Origin: RHKX01 sp964497825
GTDB taxonomy: Bacteria > Actinomycetota > Thermoleophilia > Solirubrobacterales > 70-9
Length of the DNA stretch: 64,000 nucleotides
Assembly (NCBI GenBank): GCA_964497825.1
Contig: CAZCFA010000002.1
Coordinates: 1 to 64,000 of the forward strand
Direction: 5' to 3'
Under the pieces are notes generated by a model. It ran no database searches. It saw only the letters and a list, made by a program, of their open reading frames with translations, and was not told where the DNA came from. Position numbers and translations under genes: made by a program. Position 1 is the stretch's first letter. Each line of letters starts with the position of its first letter. Positions 16,618 to 23,991 of the stretch are shown here, in pieces.

Positions 16618-17609
16618 GGCGGGCGCTGGCCGCCGCGCTGCTGCTCGCCGCCCTCGTCGCGGCGCCGCTGGGGCTCGGCGCCTGCGGCGGCGGCGCCGCG
16701 TCCGACGAGCGCTTCGACGTGATGCTTGACTTCGTCGTCAACCCCGACCACGCCGGCCTCTACGTCGCCGAGCGGCGCGGCTACTTCGGCGACGCGGGCC
16801 TCGACGTCACCCTGCGCGTCCCCCCCGACCCGGCGGCGCCGATCAAGCAGGTCGCCGCCGGCCGGGTCGACCTGGCGATCTCCTACGAGCCCGAGCTGGT
16901 GCTCGCCCGCGACCAGGGCATCGACGTGGTCGCGGTCGCGGCGCTGGTCAACGGCCCGCTGACCTCGCTGATCTCGCTGCCCGCCGCCGGCATCGACGAC
17001 CCCGCCGACCTCGCCGGCAAGACCGTCGTCGACGCCGGCATCCCCTACCAGTCGGCCTACCTGCGGACGATCCTCGAGAACGCCGGCGTCGATCCCGACT
17101 CGGTCGACGAGGTCAACGTCGGCTTCAACCTGATCCCGCCGCTGGTCTCCGGCCGCGCCGACGCGATGCTCGGCGGCTTCCTCAACGTCGAGGGCGTCCA
17201 GCTCGAGGCCGAGGGCGAGAACCCCCGGGTGGTGCCGGTCGACCGGCTCGGCGTCCCGACCTACGACGAGCTCGTGCTCGTCGCCGACGGCGAGCGCGTG
17301 CGCGAGGATCCCGGGCAGATCAGGGCGTTCATCGCCGCGCTCGAGCGCGGAACCGACGCCGCGATCGCTGATCCGGCGGCTGCCACCGACGCGATCGTCG
17401 CCGCCGGCGAGCGGCTCGAACCGGCGTTGACCCGCAAGCAGATCGACGCGACGCTGCCGCTGCTCGCCGCCCGGCCGGGCAAGCCCTACGGCTACATGGA
17501 CCCGAAGCGCTGGCAGGCCTTCGCCGACTACATGGCCGCCCAGGGCCAGGTCGAGAAGGCCCCCGAGGCCGCGGACCTGCTAACCAACGACCTGCTTCCG
17601 GGACAGTGA
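16614..17609 (+). CDS. thiY: NMT1/THI5-like substrate-binding lipoprotein
   Basis: This 331-residue extracytoplasmic binding protein has a lipoprotein signal (LVAAPLGLGAC, lipobox Cys near residue 22). The NMT1/THI5 fold is recognisable from DFVVNPDHAGLYVAERRGYFGDAGLDV, QVAAGRVDLAISYEPELVLAR and AGIPYQSAYL. Such proteins bind formyl-aminopyrimidine or hydroxymethylpyrimidine. Together with the TPP riboswitch and the two ABC genes this forms a ThiXYZ system. The ATG start gives the clean signal peptide. Confidence 0.88.
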   Translation: MRRALAAALLLAALVAAPLGLGACGGGAASDERFDVMLDFVVNPDHAGLYVAERRGYFGDAGLDVTLRVPPDPAAPIKQVAAGRVDLAISYEPELVLARDQGIDVVAVAALVNGPLTSLISLPAAGIDDPADLAGKTVVDAGIPYQSAYLRTILENAGVDPDSVDEVNVGFNLIPPLVSGRADAMLGGFLNVEGVQLEAEGENPRVVPVDRLGVPTYDELVLVADGERVREDPGQIRAFIAALERGTDAAIADPAAATDAIVAAGERLEPALTRKQIDATLPLLAARPGKPYGYMDPKRWQAFADYMAAQGQVEKAPEAADLLTNDLLPGQ

Positions 17610-17625
17610 TCGGAGGGTCGCGCGC

Positions 17626-18036
17626 GTGTCGTTCACCCCCAGGAACCTGGGGCGGGACATCGAGGACGCCGGGGCCGACTTCGACGGCGATCACGGCCTC
17701 GAGTCCCGCCTCGCGACCGGGGCGCTCGGGCTCGAGCGATCGGGCCTCTCCTATCAGCGCGGCTGCGCGCCGCCCCTCGGCCGCCACCCCGGCTTGCCTC
17801 GGCTTGCGCGCGGCTGCGGCCGCCGCCCCGGCTTGCGCTGGCAGCCGCCACCCCGCGCGATCGCCGGGCCGGCTTTGGCCGTACCCGGTGGCTGCGTCTG
17901 GGATCGCTGTCGCCCGAGACCAGCGATCCCCGACGGAGGGCCGAGCCGGGCGTCCCGCCGACTGCCGCTTCCCCTACGGACACACGCGCCGGCAGGAGGA
18001 GGTCTACGTCGTCGTCGGCGGTGGCGGCCGGGTTCA
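17626..18036 (+). pseudogene. Decayed cupin-domain gene split by a repeat
   Basis: Two pieces of one small cupin protein can be read in different frames. The first (17626-17760, GTG start) gives MSFTPRNLGRDIEDAGADF and continues to GLERSGLSYQR, the usual N-terminus of these proteins. The second (about 17966-18033) gives RFPYGHTRRQEEVYVVVGGGGR, the metal-binding cupin motif (normally HxH...EEVYVV). About 205 bases of repeat-type sequence separate them, and the 3' part runs into the end of the glycosylase gene and is lost. The gene cannot make a functional cupin. It lies 16 bases after thiY. Confidence 0.75.
17827..17947 (+). repeat. Dispersed hairpin repeat, copy 1
   Basis: This roughly 120-base sequence recurs in inverted orientation at 33253-33376 with high identity (about 105 matching positions by hand alignment). 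Its core holds a stem: GTCTGGGATCGCTG at 17896-17909 and CAGCGATCCCCGAC at 17921-17934 with an 11-base loop. It lies exactly between the two cupin fragments. It has no coding capacity, so it resembles a REP/MITE-like element. Confidence 0.8.
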
Positions 18037-19041
18037 GGCCGCCTCGAGCCCGGGGTTCGGCGGGTGGTACTTCAGCGGCGGTGCCGCCGGTAGCGCCCTG
18101 GTCAGCCCGCCGGCCAGCGTCAGCAGCCCGGCGATGCCGCGATAGGGAGCGAAGCGCGCGTAGAACTCCTCGACCTCAGCGACCGTCGCGCGCCGGCCGA
18201 TCCCGGTCAGGTGGCCGACGAGCTTCAGGTAGGCGAGGTCGCCGGCGGGCAGCGAGTCGAGGTCGCCGCGACCGTTGAGGCCGAGCCGCTGCAGGGTCCA
18301 GGGGCCGATCTCGGAGATCCGGATCAGCCGCTCGTTGCAGCTCGGGTCGCTCAGGTCGCAGCGGCCGGAGGCGACCTCGCGCGCGACCTTGACCAGGGCC
18401 AGCGCCCGCTTCGGCGCCAGCTCGCAGGCGGCGAGCTCGGCCGGGGCGAGGGCGGCGATCGAGGCCGCGGACGGAACGTCGCGAAGCGGCGCGCGGACGC
18501 CCGGCAGGCGGATCGCACCGCCCCAGCGGCCGACGATCCGGCGCTGGATCGCAAGCGCGCGGCCGGACTCGATCAGCTGCTCGGTGATCGCCCAGGCGAG
18601 CGCTTCCCAGGGCCGCCCGGCGCGGCGCGGGCGCAGCCAGGGCCGCCGCCGGATCAGCGGCCCGAGCAGCGGATCGCGCTTGAAGCGGGCGTGGAACTCG
18701 GAGAGGTCGTCGTCGACGCCGAGCGCCCGGCGGCCGCAGTCGAGCGCCGCCTCGAGCTGCTCGCGCCCGGCGCGCTCGGCGCCGAGCGGCCGCAGGTCGA
18801 GCCAGGCCGGCGGCACCGGCATCGCCGCGATCGAGACCGCCGCGCCGGGACCGGGCCAGGCGCGGACCAGGACCGGCCGCCGGTCGATCCGGAGCAGACG
18901 CTCGTAGACGCCGCGGCGGGTGCGGGCGACGCCGTCGGGCCAGCGCCCGCCCGGGAGCCGGAACGGCGAGCGCGGCAGCAGCTCGATCACCAGCGAACCG
19001 CCGGGGCCCGGGCGCGGCCGGCCCGCGGCGGCGCCCGGCAT
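18034..19041 (-). CDS. AlkA-like DNA-3-methyladenine glycosylase
   Basis: This 335-residue base-excision-repair protein has the HhH-GPD fold. The C-terminal half shows EALAWAITEQLIESGRALAIQRRIVGRWG, then the hairpin region RISEIGPWTLQRLGLNGRGDLDSLPAGDL, whose final Asp is in the position of the catalytic aspartate of AlkA. The first 130 residues are a poorly conserved N-terminal domain. The ATG at 19041 overlaps the stop of the upstream membrane protein by 3 bases, so the pair is coupled. It should excise alkylated purines. The broken cupin ends against its 3' end. Confidence 0.85.
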   Translation of the reverse strand: MPGAAAGRPRPGPGGSLVIELLPRSPFRLPGGRWPDGVARTRRGVYERLLRIDRRPVLVRAWPGPGAAVSIAAMPVPPAWLDLRPLGAERAGREQLEAALDCGRRALGVDDDLSEFHARFKRDPLLGPLIRRRPWLRPRRAGRPWEALAWAITEQLIESGRALAIQRRIVGRWGGAIRLPGVRAPLRDVPSAASIAALAPAELAACELAPKRALALVKVAREVASGRCDLSDPSCNERLIRISEIGPWTLQRLGLNGRGDLDSLPAGDLAYLKLVGHLTGIGRRATVAEVEEFYARFAPYRGIAGLLTLAGGLTRALPAAPPLKYHPPNPGLEAA

Positions 19042-19349
19042 CAGCGACCGAGGACGTGGACGTCGACCAGGAACGAACGGCTGGCGACGACCTCGCGGTT
19101 GCCGCCGATCCGGCGCAGCGCCCGCGGGCGGGCGCCGGAGCGCCTGGCGACGCTGAGCGCGGCGACGGTGGCGGCGCCGGCGGCGATCCCGCCGGCGGCG
19201 ACGACGGCGATCGCGCGAACCTCGCCACGCCATGAGTCGAGCTCGGCCCGGCCGCGGCGCTCGGGCACCGGGCGGACGTCGGCGGCGAGCTCCCCGCTCG
19301 CGCCCGGCGGCTCCTCGACCGCCTCCGAATCGATCACCCGATCGCTCAC
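19041..19349 (-). CDS. Small single-pass membrane protein
   Basis: This 102-residue protein starts at GTG 19349. It has an acidic N-terminal half (EAVEEPPGASGELAADVRPVPE), one hydrophobic segment at about residues 47-65 (AIAVVAAGGIAAGAATVAALSVA) and a basic C-terminal region ending VDVHVLGR. No family is recognised. It precedes the glycosylase with overlapping stop and start. A longer start at 19418 is possible but would run toward the divergent oxoamine synthase gene. Confidence 0.6.
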   Translation of the reverse strand: MSDRVIDSEAVEEPPGASGELAADVRPVPERRGRAELDSWRGEVRAIAVVAAGGIAAGAATVAALSVARRSGARPRALRRIGGNREVVASRSFLVDVHVLGR

Positions 19350-19435
19350 CGCCCGCGAGTCTACGCACCCGCTCGGCGATCCGGCCCCGACCCCGCGGAC
19401 GGCCGCCGTCGGGCGCAAGTGGGAGACTTCGGCCG

Positions 19436-20704
19436 GTGAGCGAGCAGCTCGAAACGCCGCGGGTCGGCACCGACGTCTTCGCCAAGGCGCGCGACCACGA
19501 CCGCGCCGAGCAGCTCGAGCTGGCGCGCCGGGGCGACATGCTCCCCTACTTCCGGCTGCTGACCTCGCAGGCGGGCCCGGTGGTCGAGATGGAGGGCCGG
19601 CGCACGATCATGCTCGGCTCCAACAACTACCTGGGCCTGACCGGCGACGAGCGGGTCAAGCGCGCCGCCCGCGAGGCGCTCGAGACCTACGGCACGGCGC
19701 TGACCGGCTCGCGGCTGCTCAACGGCACGATCCCGCTCCACGTCGAGCTCGAGCGGGAGCTCGCCGAGTGGATGGGAACCGAGGCGGCGCTCGTGTTCAC
19801 CACCGGCTACCAGGCCAACGTCGGCTGCATCGGCACGATCCTCGGCCCCGGCGACACGGTGATCTGCGACTCCGGCGACCACGCCTCGATCCTCGACGGC
19901 TGCCGGCTCTCGGGCGCGAAGCTGCGGCCGTTCCGCCACAACCGGCTCGACAAGCTCGAGCGGATGCTGGAGCGGGCCGCCGGCGACGGCGGCGGCGTGC
20001 TCGTCGTCGTCGACGGCGTCTTCTCGATGGAGGGCGACATCTGCCCGCTGAACGAGGTCGCGGAGCTGTGCCGGCGCTACGGCGCCCGGCTGATGGTCGA
20101 CGAGGCGCATGGCGTCGGCGCGCTCGGCGCCCGCGGCGCCGGTGCCGCGGAGCTGTTCGGGGTCGAGCACATGGTCGACCTGCGGATGGGCACCTTCTCG
20201 AAGAGCTTCGCCTCCTGCGGCGGCTTCGTCGCCGGGCCGGCCGATGTGATCGAGTACCTGCGGATCGCCGCCCGCGCGTTCCTGTTCAGCGCCGCGGCGG
20301 TCCCGGCCGCGGTCGGCGCGGCGCTGGCGGCGCTGCGGATCATCCGCTCCGACGACGGCCGCGAGCTGCTCGGCCGGCTCGGCGAGAACGCCGCCTACCT
20401 GCATCGCGGGCTCAGCGACCTCGGCCTGCGCGTCGTCGCCCCGACCCGGATGCCGGACGGGAGCGAGGCGCTGACGCCGATCGTCCCGGTCGTCGTCGGC
20501 GACGACATGCGCGCGGTGATGCTCTGGAAGGCGCTCTACGACGCCGGGCTCTACACCAACGTCGCCCTCCACCCCGCGGTCCCGCCCGGCGGGGCGCTGC
20601 TGCGCACGAGCCTGATGGCGACCCATGAACGGGCGCTGCTCGACGAGGCCGTGGAGACCTTCGCGACCGTCACCAGCGCCGCACCGGAGCTTCTGGACTC
20701 ATAG
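19436..20704 (+). CDS. Alpha-oxoamine synthase (KBL/AONS/SPT family)
   Basis: This 422-residue PLP enzyme condenses an amino acid with an acyl thioester. Family signatures are MLGSNNYLGL, TGSRLLNGTIPLH, FTTGYQANVG, DGVFSMEGDICPL, VDEAHGVGALG and GTFSKSFASCGG, in which the Lys binds PLP. The family covers 2-amino-3-ketobutyrate ligase, BioF and serine palmitoyltransferase. The FSMEGDICPL and LRMGTFSKSF context resembles bacterial serine palmitoyltransferases most, but no other sphingolipid or biotin gene is adjacent. The GTG at 19436 is chosen because upstream sequence is divergent-promoter territory. Confidence 0.82.
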   Translation: MSEQLETPRVGTDVFAKARDHDRAEQLELARRGDMLPYFRLLTSQAGPVVEMEGRRTIMLGSNNYLGLTGDERVKRAAREALETYGTALTGSRLLNGTIPLHVELERELAEWMGTEAALVFTTGYQANVGCIGTILGPGDTVICDSGDHASILDGCRLSGAKLRPFRHNRLDKLERMLERAAGDGGGVLVVVDGVFSMEGDICPLNEVAELCRRYGARLMVDEAHGVGALGARGAGAAELFGVEHMVDLRMGTFSKSFASCGGFVAGPADVIEYLRIAARAFLFSAAAVPAAVGAALAALRIIRSDDGRELLGRLGENAAYLHRGLSDLGLRVVAPTRMPDGSEALTPIVPVVVGDDMRAVMLWKALYDAGLYTNVALHPAVPPGGALLRTSLMATHERALLDEAVETFATVTSAAPELLDS

Positions 20705-21037
20705 GTCGCGCAAGCTGTTTGGCGCGCCGCCTATCGTGTGATCGCGCGCGGCCACCTACCCCTCGGCGGGTAGTTTTTCCTTGTCCGGTCCGTCACAAGC
20801 ACGATCGGGCGAACAAAAAGATGCTCTTAGCGACCGCGGCGGCCGCCCGGCGGCGCCCGGCGGGGGCACCAACGCCGCCGCCGGGCTAAGGTGCCCGGCA
20901 CCGGACGCGCAGGCAGGAAGGCGCAACGGGGGGACACCGACGAGGGGCTCCCCTGCCCCCCATCCCACTCGGGATGGCCGATCGCGCCCGGGCGAAAATC
21001 GAAACCGACGACCGCTCATCACAGAGGAGGAGTGAGT
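20705..21037 (+). promoter_or_regulatory. Structured 5' leader of the IHF-like gene
   Basis: This 333-base gap has no gene. It contains relatively AT-rich DNA at about 20770-20830 that could hold a promoter. Several hairpins follow: GGTGCC/GGCACC near 20890, AGGGGCTCCCCT nested between G and C runs near 20930-20960, and a perfect stem CCATCCC-ACTC-GGGATGG at 20960-20977. A ribosome site GAGGAGGAG at 21024-21032 precedes the start. I cannot match it to a known riboswitch class. Confidence 0.45.
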
Positions 21038-21382
21038 ATGGAAGCTGCCTCGATGGCCGCACCGGCCGCCGTACCCCAACACATCCGCGCGCTCGAGCGC
21101 GCGAACCGGGTCCGGCTTGCGCGCGCCGCGCTCAAGCGCGAGGTCCAGGCCGGGACCAGGCCCGCGCAGGACGTCGTCCGCAGCTGCCCCTGGGAGGCGG
21201 AGACGATGTCGGTCTCGGAGCTGCTCCGCGCCCAGGATCGCTGGGGCCGCACCCGCACCCGCAAGTTCCTGCTGCCGCTGGCGATGAACGAGAACCGCCA
21301 GCTCGGCCGGCTCACGTTGCGCCAGCGCGAGGCGCTGGCCGGCGCGCTCGAGGCGAAGCAGCGGGGGCGGCGCCTGACCTAG
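21038..21382 (+). CDS. Actinobacterial integration-host-factor-like (mIHF) protein
   Basis: This 114-residue basic protein resembles the mycobacterial/streptomycete IHF, a nucleoid-associated DNA-bending protein unrelated to the enterobacterial IHF. The helix ALERANRVRLARAALKREV, the segment MSVSELLRAQDRWGRTRTRKFL and the C-terminal LTLRQREALAGALEAKQRG correspond to the three conserved blocks. The usual GVG before the RAR helix-turn motif is replaced by WGRTRTRK. The ATG at 21038 follows GAGGAGGAG. It would compact DNA and affect many promoters. The long structured leader suggests regulated expression. Confidence 0.75.
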   Translation: MEAASMAAPAAVPQHIRALERANRVRLARAALKREVQAGTRPAQDVVRSCPWEAETMSVSELLRAQDRWGRTRTRKFLLPLAMNENRQLGRLTLRQREALAGALEAKQRGRRLT

Positions 21383-21401
21383 GTGACCGCCCGCACGGCC
21401 C

Positions 21402-21453
21402 GCGGGTCCGTTTGACCCGCAGCGAGGCGGCCCGGCGCGGCCGGGCCGCCTCG
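21402..21453. terminator. Double hairpin between convergent genes
   Basis: Two perfect stems follow the IHF-like stop. The first is GCGGGTC/GACCCGC (21402-21420, 5-base loop). The second is a 13-base stem CGAGGCGGCCCGG/CCGGGCCGCCTCG (21423-21453, loop CGCGG). They lie 20 bases before the end of the convergent membrane gene and probably act as a bidirectional terminator without a U-tract. Confidence 0.7.
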
Positions 21454-21473
21454 GCCTACGGCGCCGCGCGGCG

Positions 21474-21992
21474 TCAGCGGCGCCGGTCGGGGCGGAGCTT
21501 GAACGCCCGCCCGCCCGAGCGGGCCGCGAACGCCCGCGCCAGCAGCAGCGCCGCGGCGGCGAAGACCCCCAGCCCGATCGCCGCCCGGGCGGGCCGCGGC
21601 AAGCCGTCGGGCCCGGCGTAGAAGAGGACGCCGAGGACGATCAGCGCCGGCACCCCGGCAAGCACCAGCGTGTGCGAGCGATAGCCCGCGAAGTGCTCGC
21701 GGATGCTGAGCTCGAGGCCGCCGATCGAGCCGAGCGCGAGGCCGGCCGCGATCAGGATCGGGCCGCGGCTGCCGCCGACGAAGAAGAAGCCGGCGACCAG
21801 CATCACGATCGCGGCGAGGACCGAGAGCTCGACCAGGGGGAAGTCGCCCCACGGGGCCGGCGGCGGCGGCTCGGGCTCGCCGCGACGGCGGCGGCGCTCG
21901 CCGGCGCTCGTCGCGGCCGACCTCGTGGCCTGCTGCTCCCGCGATGGGGGCGGCCGCCGCTTGCGGCGCTTGCGCGCCGGCTTCGAGGCCAT
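21474..21992 (-). CDS. Four-helix membrane protein with basic N-terminus
   Basis: This 172-residue protein has a highly basic, Pro-rich cytoplasmic head (KPARKRRKRRPPPSREQQ, residues 4-21). Four hydrophobic segments follow, near residues 54-74, 77-95, 108-126 and 137-157, and then a short basic tail. No enzyme motif is present and no family name is recognised. It is transcribed toward the IHF-like gene and ends at the double hairpin. The ATG at 21992 is the only start that includes the basic head. Confidence 0.65.
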   Translation of the reverse strand: MASKPARKRRKRRPPPSREQQATRSAATSAGERRRRRGEPEPPPPAPWGDFPLVELSVLAAIVMLVAGFFFVGGSRGPILIAAGLALGSIGGLELSIREHFAGYRSHTLVLAGVPALIVLGVLFYAGPDGLPRPARAAIGLGVFAAAALLLARAFAARSGGRAFKLRPDRRR

Positions 21993-22024
21993 CGGTCAGT
22001 CGCCTCCCGGGACGGGCGGCGCGA

Positions 22025-22510
22025 TCAGCGCCGCCCGCCGGCTAACGGACAACCGGATGACAGCTTGACCCGCCACCAGCCGAGCAGCATGCCGAGGATC
22101 CCCCAGCGCGGCCGCGAGTGCCAGTGCCTGCAGCCGCGCTCGCCGACGTCCTCGCTGCGGACGCGAACCCAGCGGTGGCCGCCGGGATCGGCGATCATCC
22201 GCTCGACCAGCTCGCGGTTCGCCTGCTCCTGATCGGCGCGGCGCGCGACCTCGGCGCGGGCGCCGGCGAGGCGGGCGACGAGCGCGTCACGGGTGCGCTC
22301 GAGCTCGGCGATGCCGAGCAGGCGCGGGCCGCCCGCCGCCGCGACGCCCCACTCGATCCCCCGCCGCGGGAACGTCGTCGCGAACAGCTCGCCGAGCTCG
22401 CGCTCGAGGCGGGCGATCTGGCGGCGCAGCTCGCGGCGGGCGGCGCGGTGATCCTCGGCCGCCGACCGATTACTTCCAACCCTCGGCTCCCGTTCGAGAA
22501 GCGCGGTCAA
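22025..22510 (-). CDS. Hypothetical protein with coiled coil and conserved Trp-rich C-terminus
   Basis: This 161-residue protein has a helical, charged region (about 15-100: HRAARRELRRQIARLERELGELFATTFPR and ERTRDALVARLAGARAEVARRADQ). A compact C-terminal block follows (WVRVRSEDVGERGCRHWHSRPRWG then ILGMLLGWWRVKLSSGCPLA) that looks like a conserved signature. The TTG start at 22510 has AAAGGGG about 7 bases upstream. I believe relatives are common in actinobacteria as unnamed proteins. The role is unknown. Confidence 0.65.
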   Translation of the reverse strand: MTALLEREPRVGSNRSAAEDHRAARRELRRQIARLERELGELFATTFPRRGIEWGVAAAGGPRLLGIAELERTRDALVARLAGARAEVARRADQEQANRELVERMIADPGGHRWVRVRSEDVGERGCRHWHSRPRWGILGMLLGWWRVKLSSGCPLAGGRR

Positions 22511-22573
22511 CCGTGCCCCTTTCGACTCGCTCCCCGGGGATCATAACCGCGAGCGGGACGCCCGGCGTTGGCC

Positions 22574-23215
22574 TCAGGCGGTCTCGATCGCGTCCGCCGC
22601 GAGCCACAGCGCCTCCTCGATCGCGATGTCGGGCACGCCGGCGACGCCGATCGCAACCAGCGTGATCCGGCTCGTCGCCGGCACGACGCCGCGGCCGGCG
22701 GCGACGGCGCCGAACAGCAGCGACAGCGGCCGCGCCGGGTCGGCGACGAGCAGCGTTCCCGGCGGCAGCTCGGTCGGCCGGCCCTCGAGCCGCTCGCCCG
22801 CCTCGCTCGGCCGGATCCCCGGGGCGCCGGCGAGCCGATCGGCATCGTAGGCGCGCAGCGGCACCCCCGACTCGACGATCGCGACGGTGAGCGCGTCGTC
22901 GAGCAGGTTGCGGCTCTCGAACCGGCCCTTGAGCATCCGCTCGAGCGCGAGCTGTTCGGCGGCCGGACGCTGCTCGTCGGGATCGAGGCCGATGTGGCGG
23001 TAGAAGACCCGGTAGGCGGCGGGGATCGGCTTGCTCCGCAGCGCGATCGCCTGGGCGCCGCCGAAGCGGTCGGAGAGCAGCCTCAGCCGTTGCCGCAGGG
23101 CGGCCGAGCTGCGGCCGGACCCGCGTTCGACCGTCAGGTGCCGCAGCTGCAGGCCCGGCAGCTCGGCGCGCAGCGCCGCCGCGACCGGCCCCGGCTCCGA
23201 CTCGGCCGGGCTCAC
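22574..23215 (-). CDS. B3/B4 tRNA-binding-domain protein
   Basis: This 213-residue protein matches the free-standing B3/B4 domain found in the beta subunit of phenylalanyl-tRNA synthetase and in stand-alone editing-like proteins. Landmarks are the region from SKPIPAAYRVFYRHIGLDPDE to ERMLKGRFESRNLLDDALTVA, which reads like the B3/B4 core, followed by VPLRAYDADRLAG and LLVADPARPLSLLFG. It has no aminoacylation domain, so it probably hydrolyses mischarged aminoacyl-tRNA or a related ligand. The start overlaps the thioredoxin-fold gene by 4 bases. Confidence 0.8.
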   Translation of the reverse strand: MSPAESEPGPVAAALRAELPGLQLRHLTVERGSGRSSAALRQRLRLLSDRFGGAQAIALRSKPIPAAYRVFYRHIGLDPDEQRPAAEQLALERMLKGRFESRNLLDDALTVAIVESGVPLRAYDADRLAGAPGIRPSEAGERLEGRPTELPPGTLLVADPARPLSLLFGAVAAGRGVVPATSRITLVAIGVAGVPDIAIEEALWLAADAIETA

Positions 23216-23991
23216 CGGCTCGTCGCGGCGCGCTCGCGCGAGGCCCGCAGCAGCTCGCGGACGAAGCCGTCGATCTGATCGGCGCCGTAGTTGCCGCCCC
23301 GGATCCGGGCGCTCTGCAGGATCCCGCCGGGGTAGGCGAGCACGATCGTCGGGCAGACGCCGACCTTGAACAGGTTCGAGACGGCGCCGTCGGGATCGAG
23401 GCCGACCGGCACCCGCCAGTGGCCGTCGCGGGCGATCGCGACGACGTCGTCGCGGTCATCGCGGACGTTGATGCTGAGGAAGTTCACCCGGCCCGCGTAG
23501 CGACGCGCGACCGCGTCGAAGGCGTCCTGGGTCGGCACGCAGTCGCCGCCGCGGGTGAACCAGAACGAGATCGCCAGCGGCTTGTCGAACAGGTCGCAGA
23601 CGCGGATCGCGCCCGCCGGATCGATCTCACAGGCCGGCGTCCTGCGGTCGTCCTCCGGGCACGGGTTGCGCGAGCTCGAGCAGTCGTCCTGGTAGATGTT
23701 CGCGTCGCCGTCGAGGTCGCCGAAGGCGTCGGGGACCGCGAACTCGGCGATCGGCTCGCCCTCCACCGGCTCGGTGCCGATGATGCCGCCCTCGTCATCG
23801 CGCAGCAGGTTGATCAGCGCGATCACGGCGATCGCGGTGAACGCGAGCCCGACGAACAGCGAGTAGCGGCTCGCCCGCTTCGGCGCGTTGGGGCTGGCCA
23901 GGCCACGCGGAGGCTGCCGCCGCGGCTCGGGCGGCCGCTCCCGATCGGCCCGCTCCCCACCGTCCTCGGGCCACCAGCCGCCGCCGCTCAC
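23212..23991 (-). CDS. Membrane-anchored thioredoxin-fold protein lacking CxxC
   Basis: This 259-residue protein has a cytoplasmic N-terminus, one transmembrane segment at about 45-63 (SLFVGLAFTAIAVIALINLL) and an external domain of the TlpA/thioredoxin type (PLAISFWFTRGGDCVPTQDAFDAVARRYAGRVNFLSINV, then VGVCPTIVLAYPGG with the cis-Pro). Where thioredoxins have CxxC it reads GGDCVPTQ, one Cys only, so a classical disulfide exchange is unlikely unless another Cys takes part (there is a Cys pair in DDCSSSRNPC). The GTG start overlaps the RND gene stop by 4 bases, and its stop overlaps the B3/B4 gene. Confidence 0.75.
   Translation of the reverse strand: MSGGGWWPEDGGERADRERPPEPRRQPPRGLASPNAPKRASRYSLFVGLAFTAIAVIALINLLRDDEGGIIGTEPVEGEPIAEFAVPDAFGDLDGDANIYQDDCSSSRNPCPEDDRRTPACEIDPAGAIRVCDLFDKPLAISFWFTRGGDCVPTQDAFDAVARRYAGRVNFLSINVRDDRDDVVAIARDGHWRVPVGLDPDGAVSNLFKVGVCPTIVLAYPGGILQSARIRGGNYGADQIDGFVRELLRASRERAATSR

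Noticed and set aside
19436..20704. bioF assignment
   Set aside because: The fold fits, but no other biotin gene is adjacent and serine palmitoyltransferase or KBL are equally possible.
20705..21037. Known riboswitch class in the IHF-like leader
   Set aside because: I compared it mentally with glycine, cobalamin and cyclic-dinucleotide consensus elements and found no convincing match; it stays an unclassified leader.
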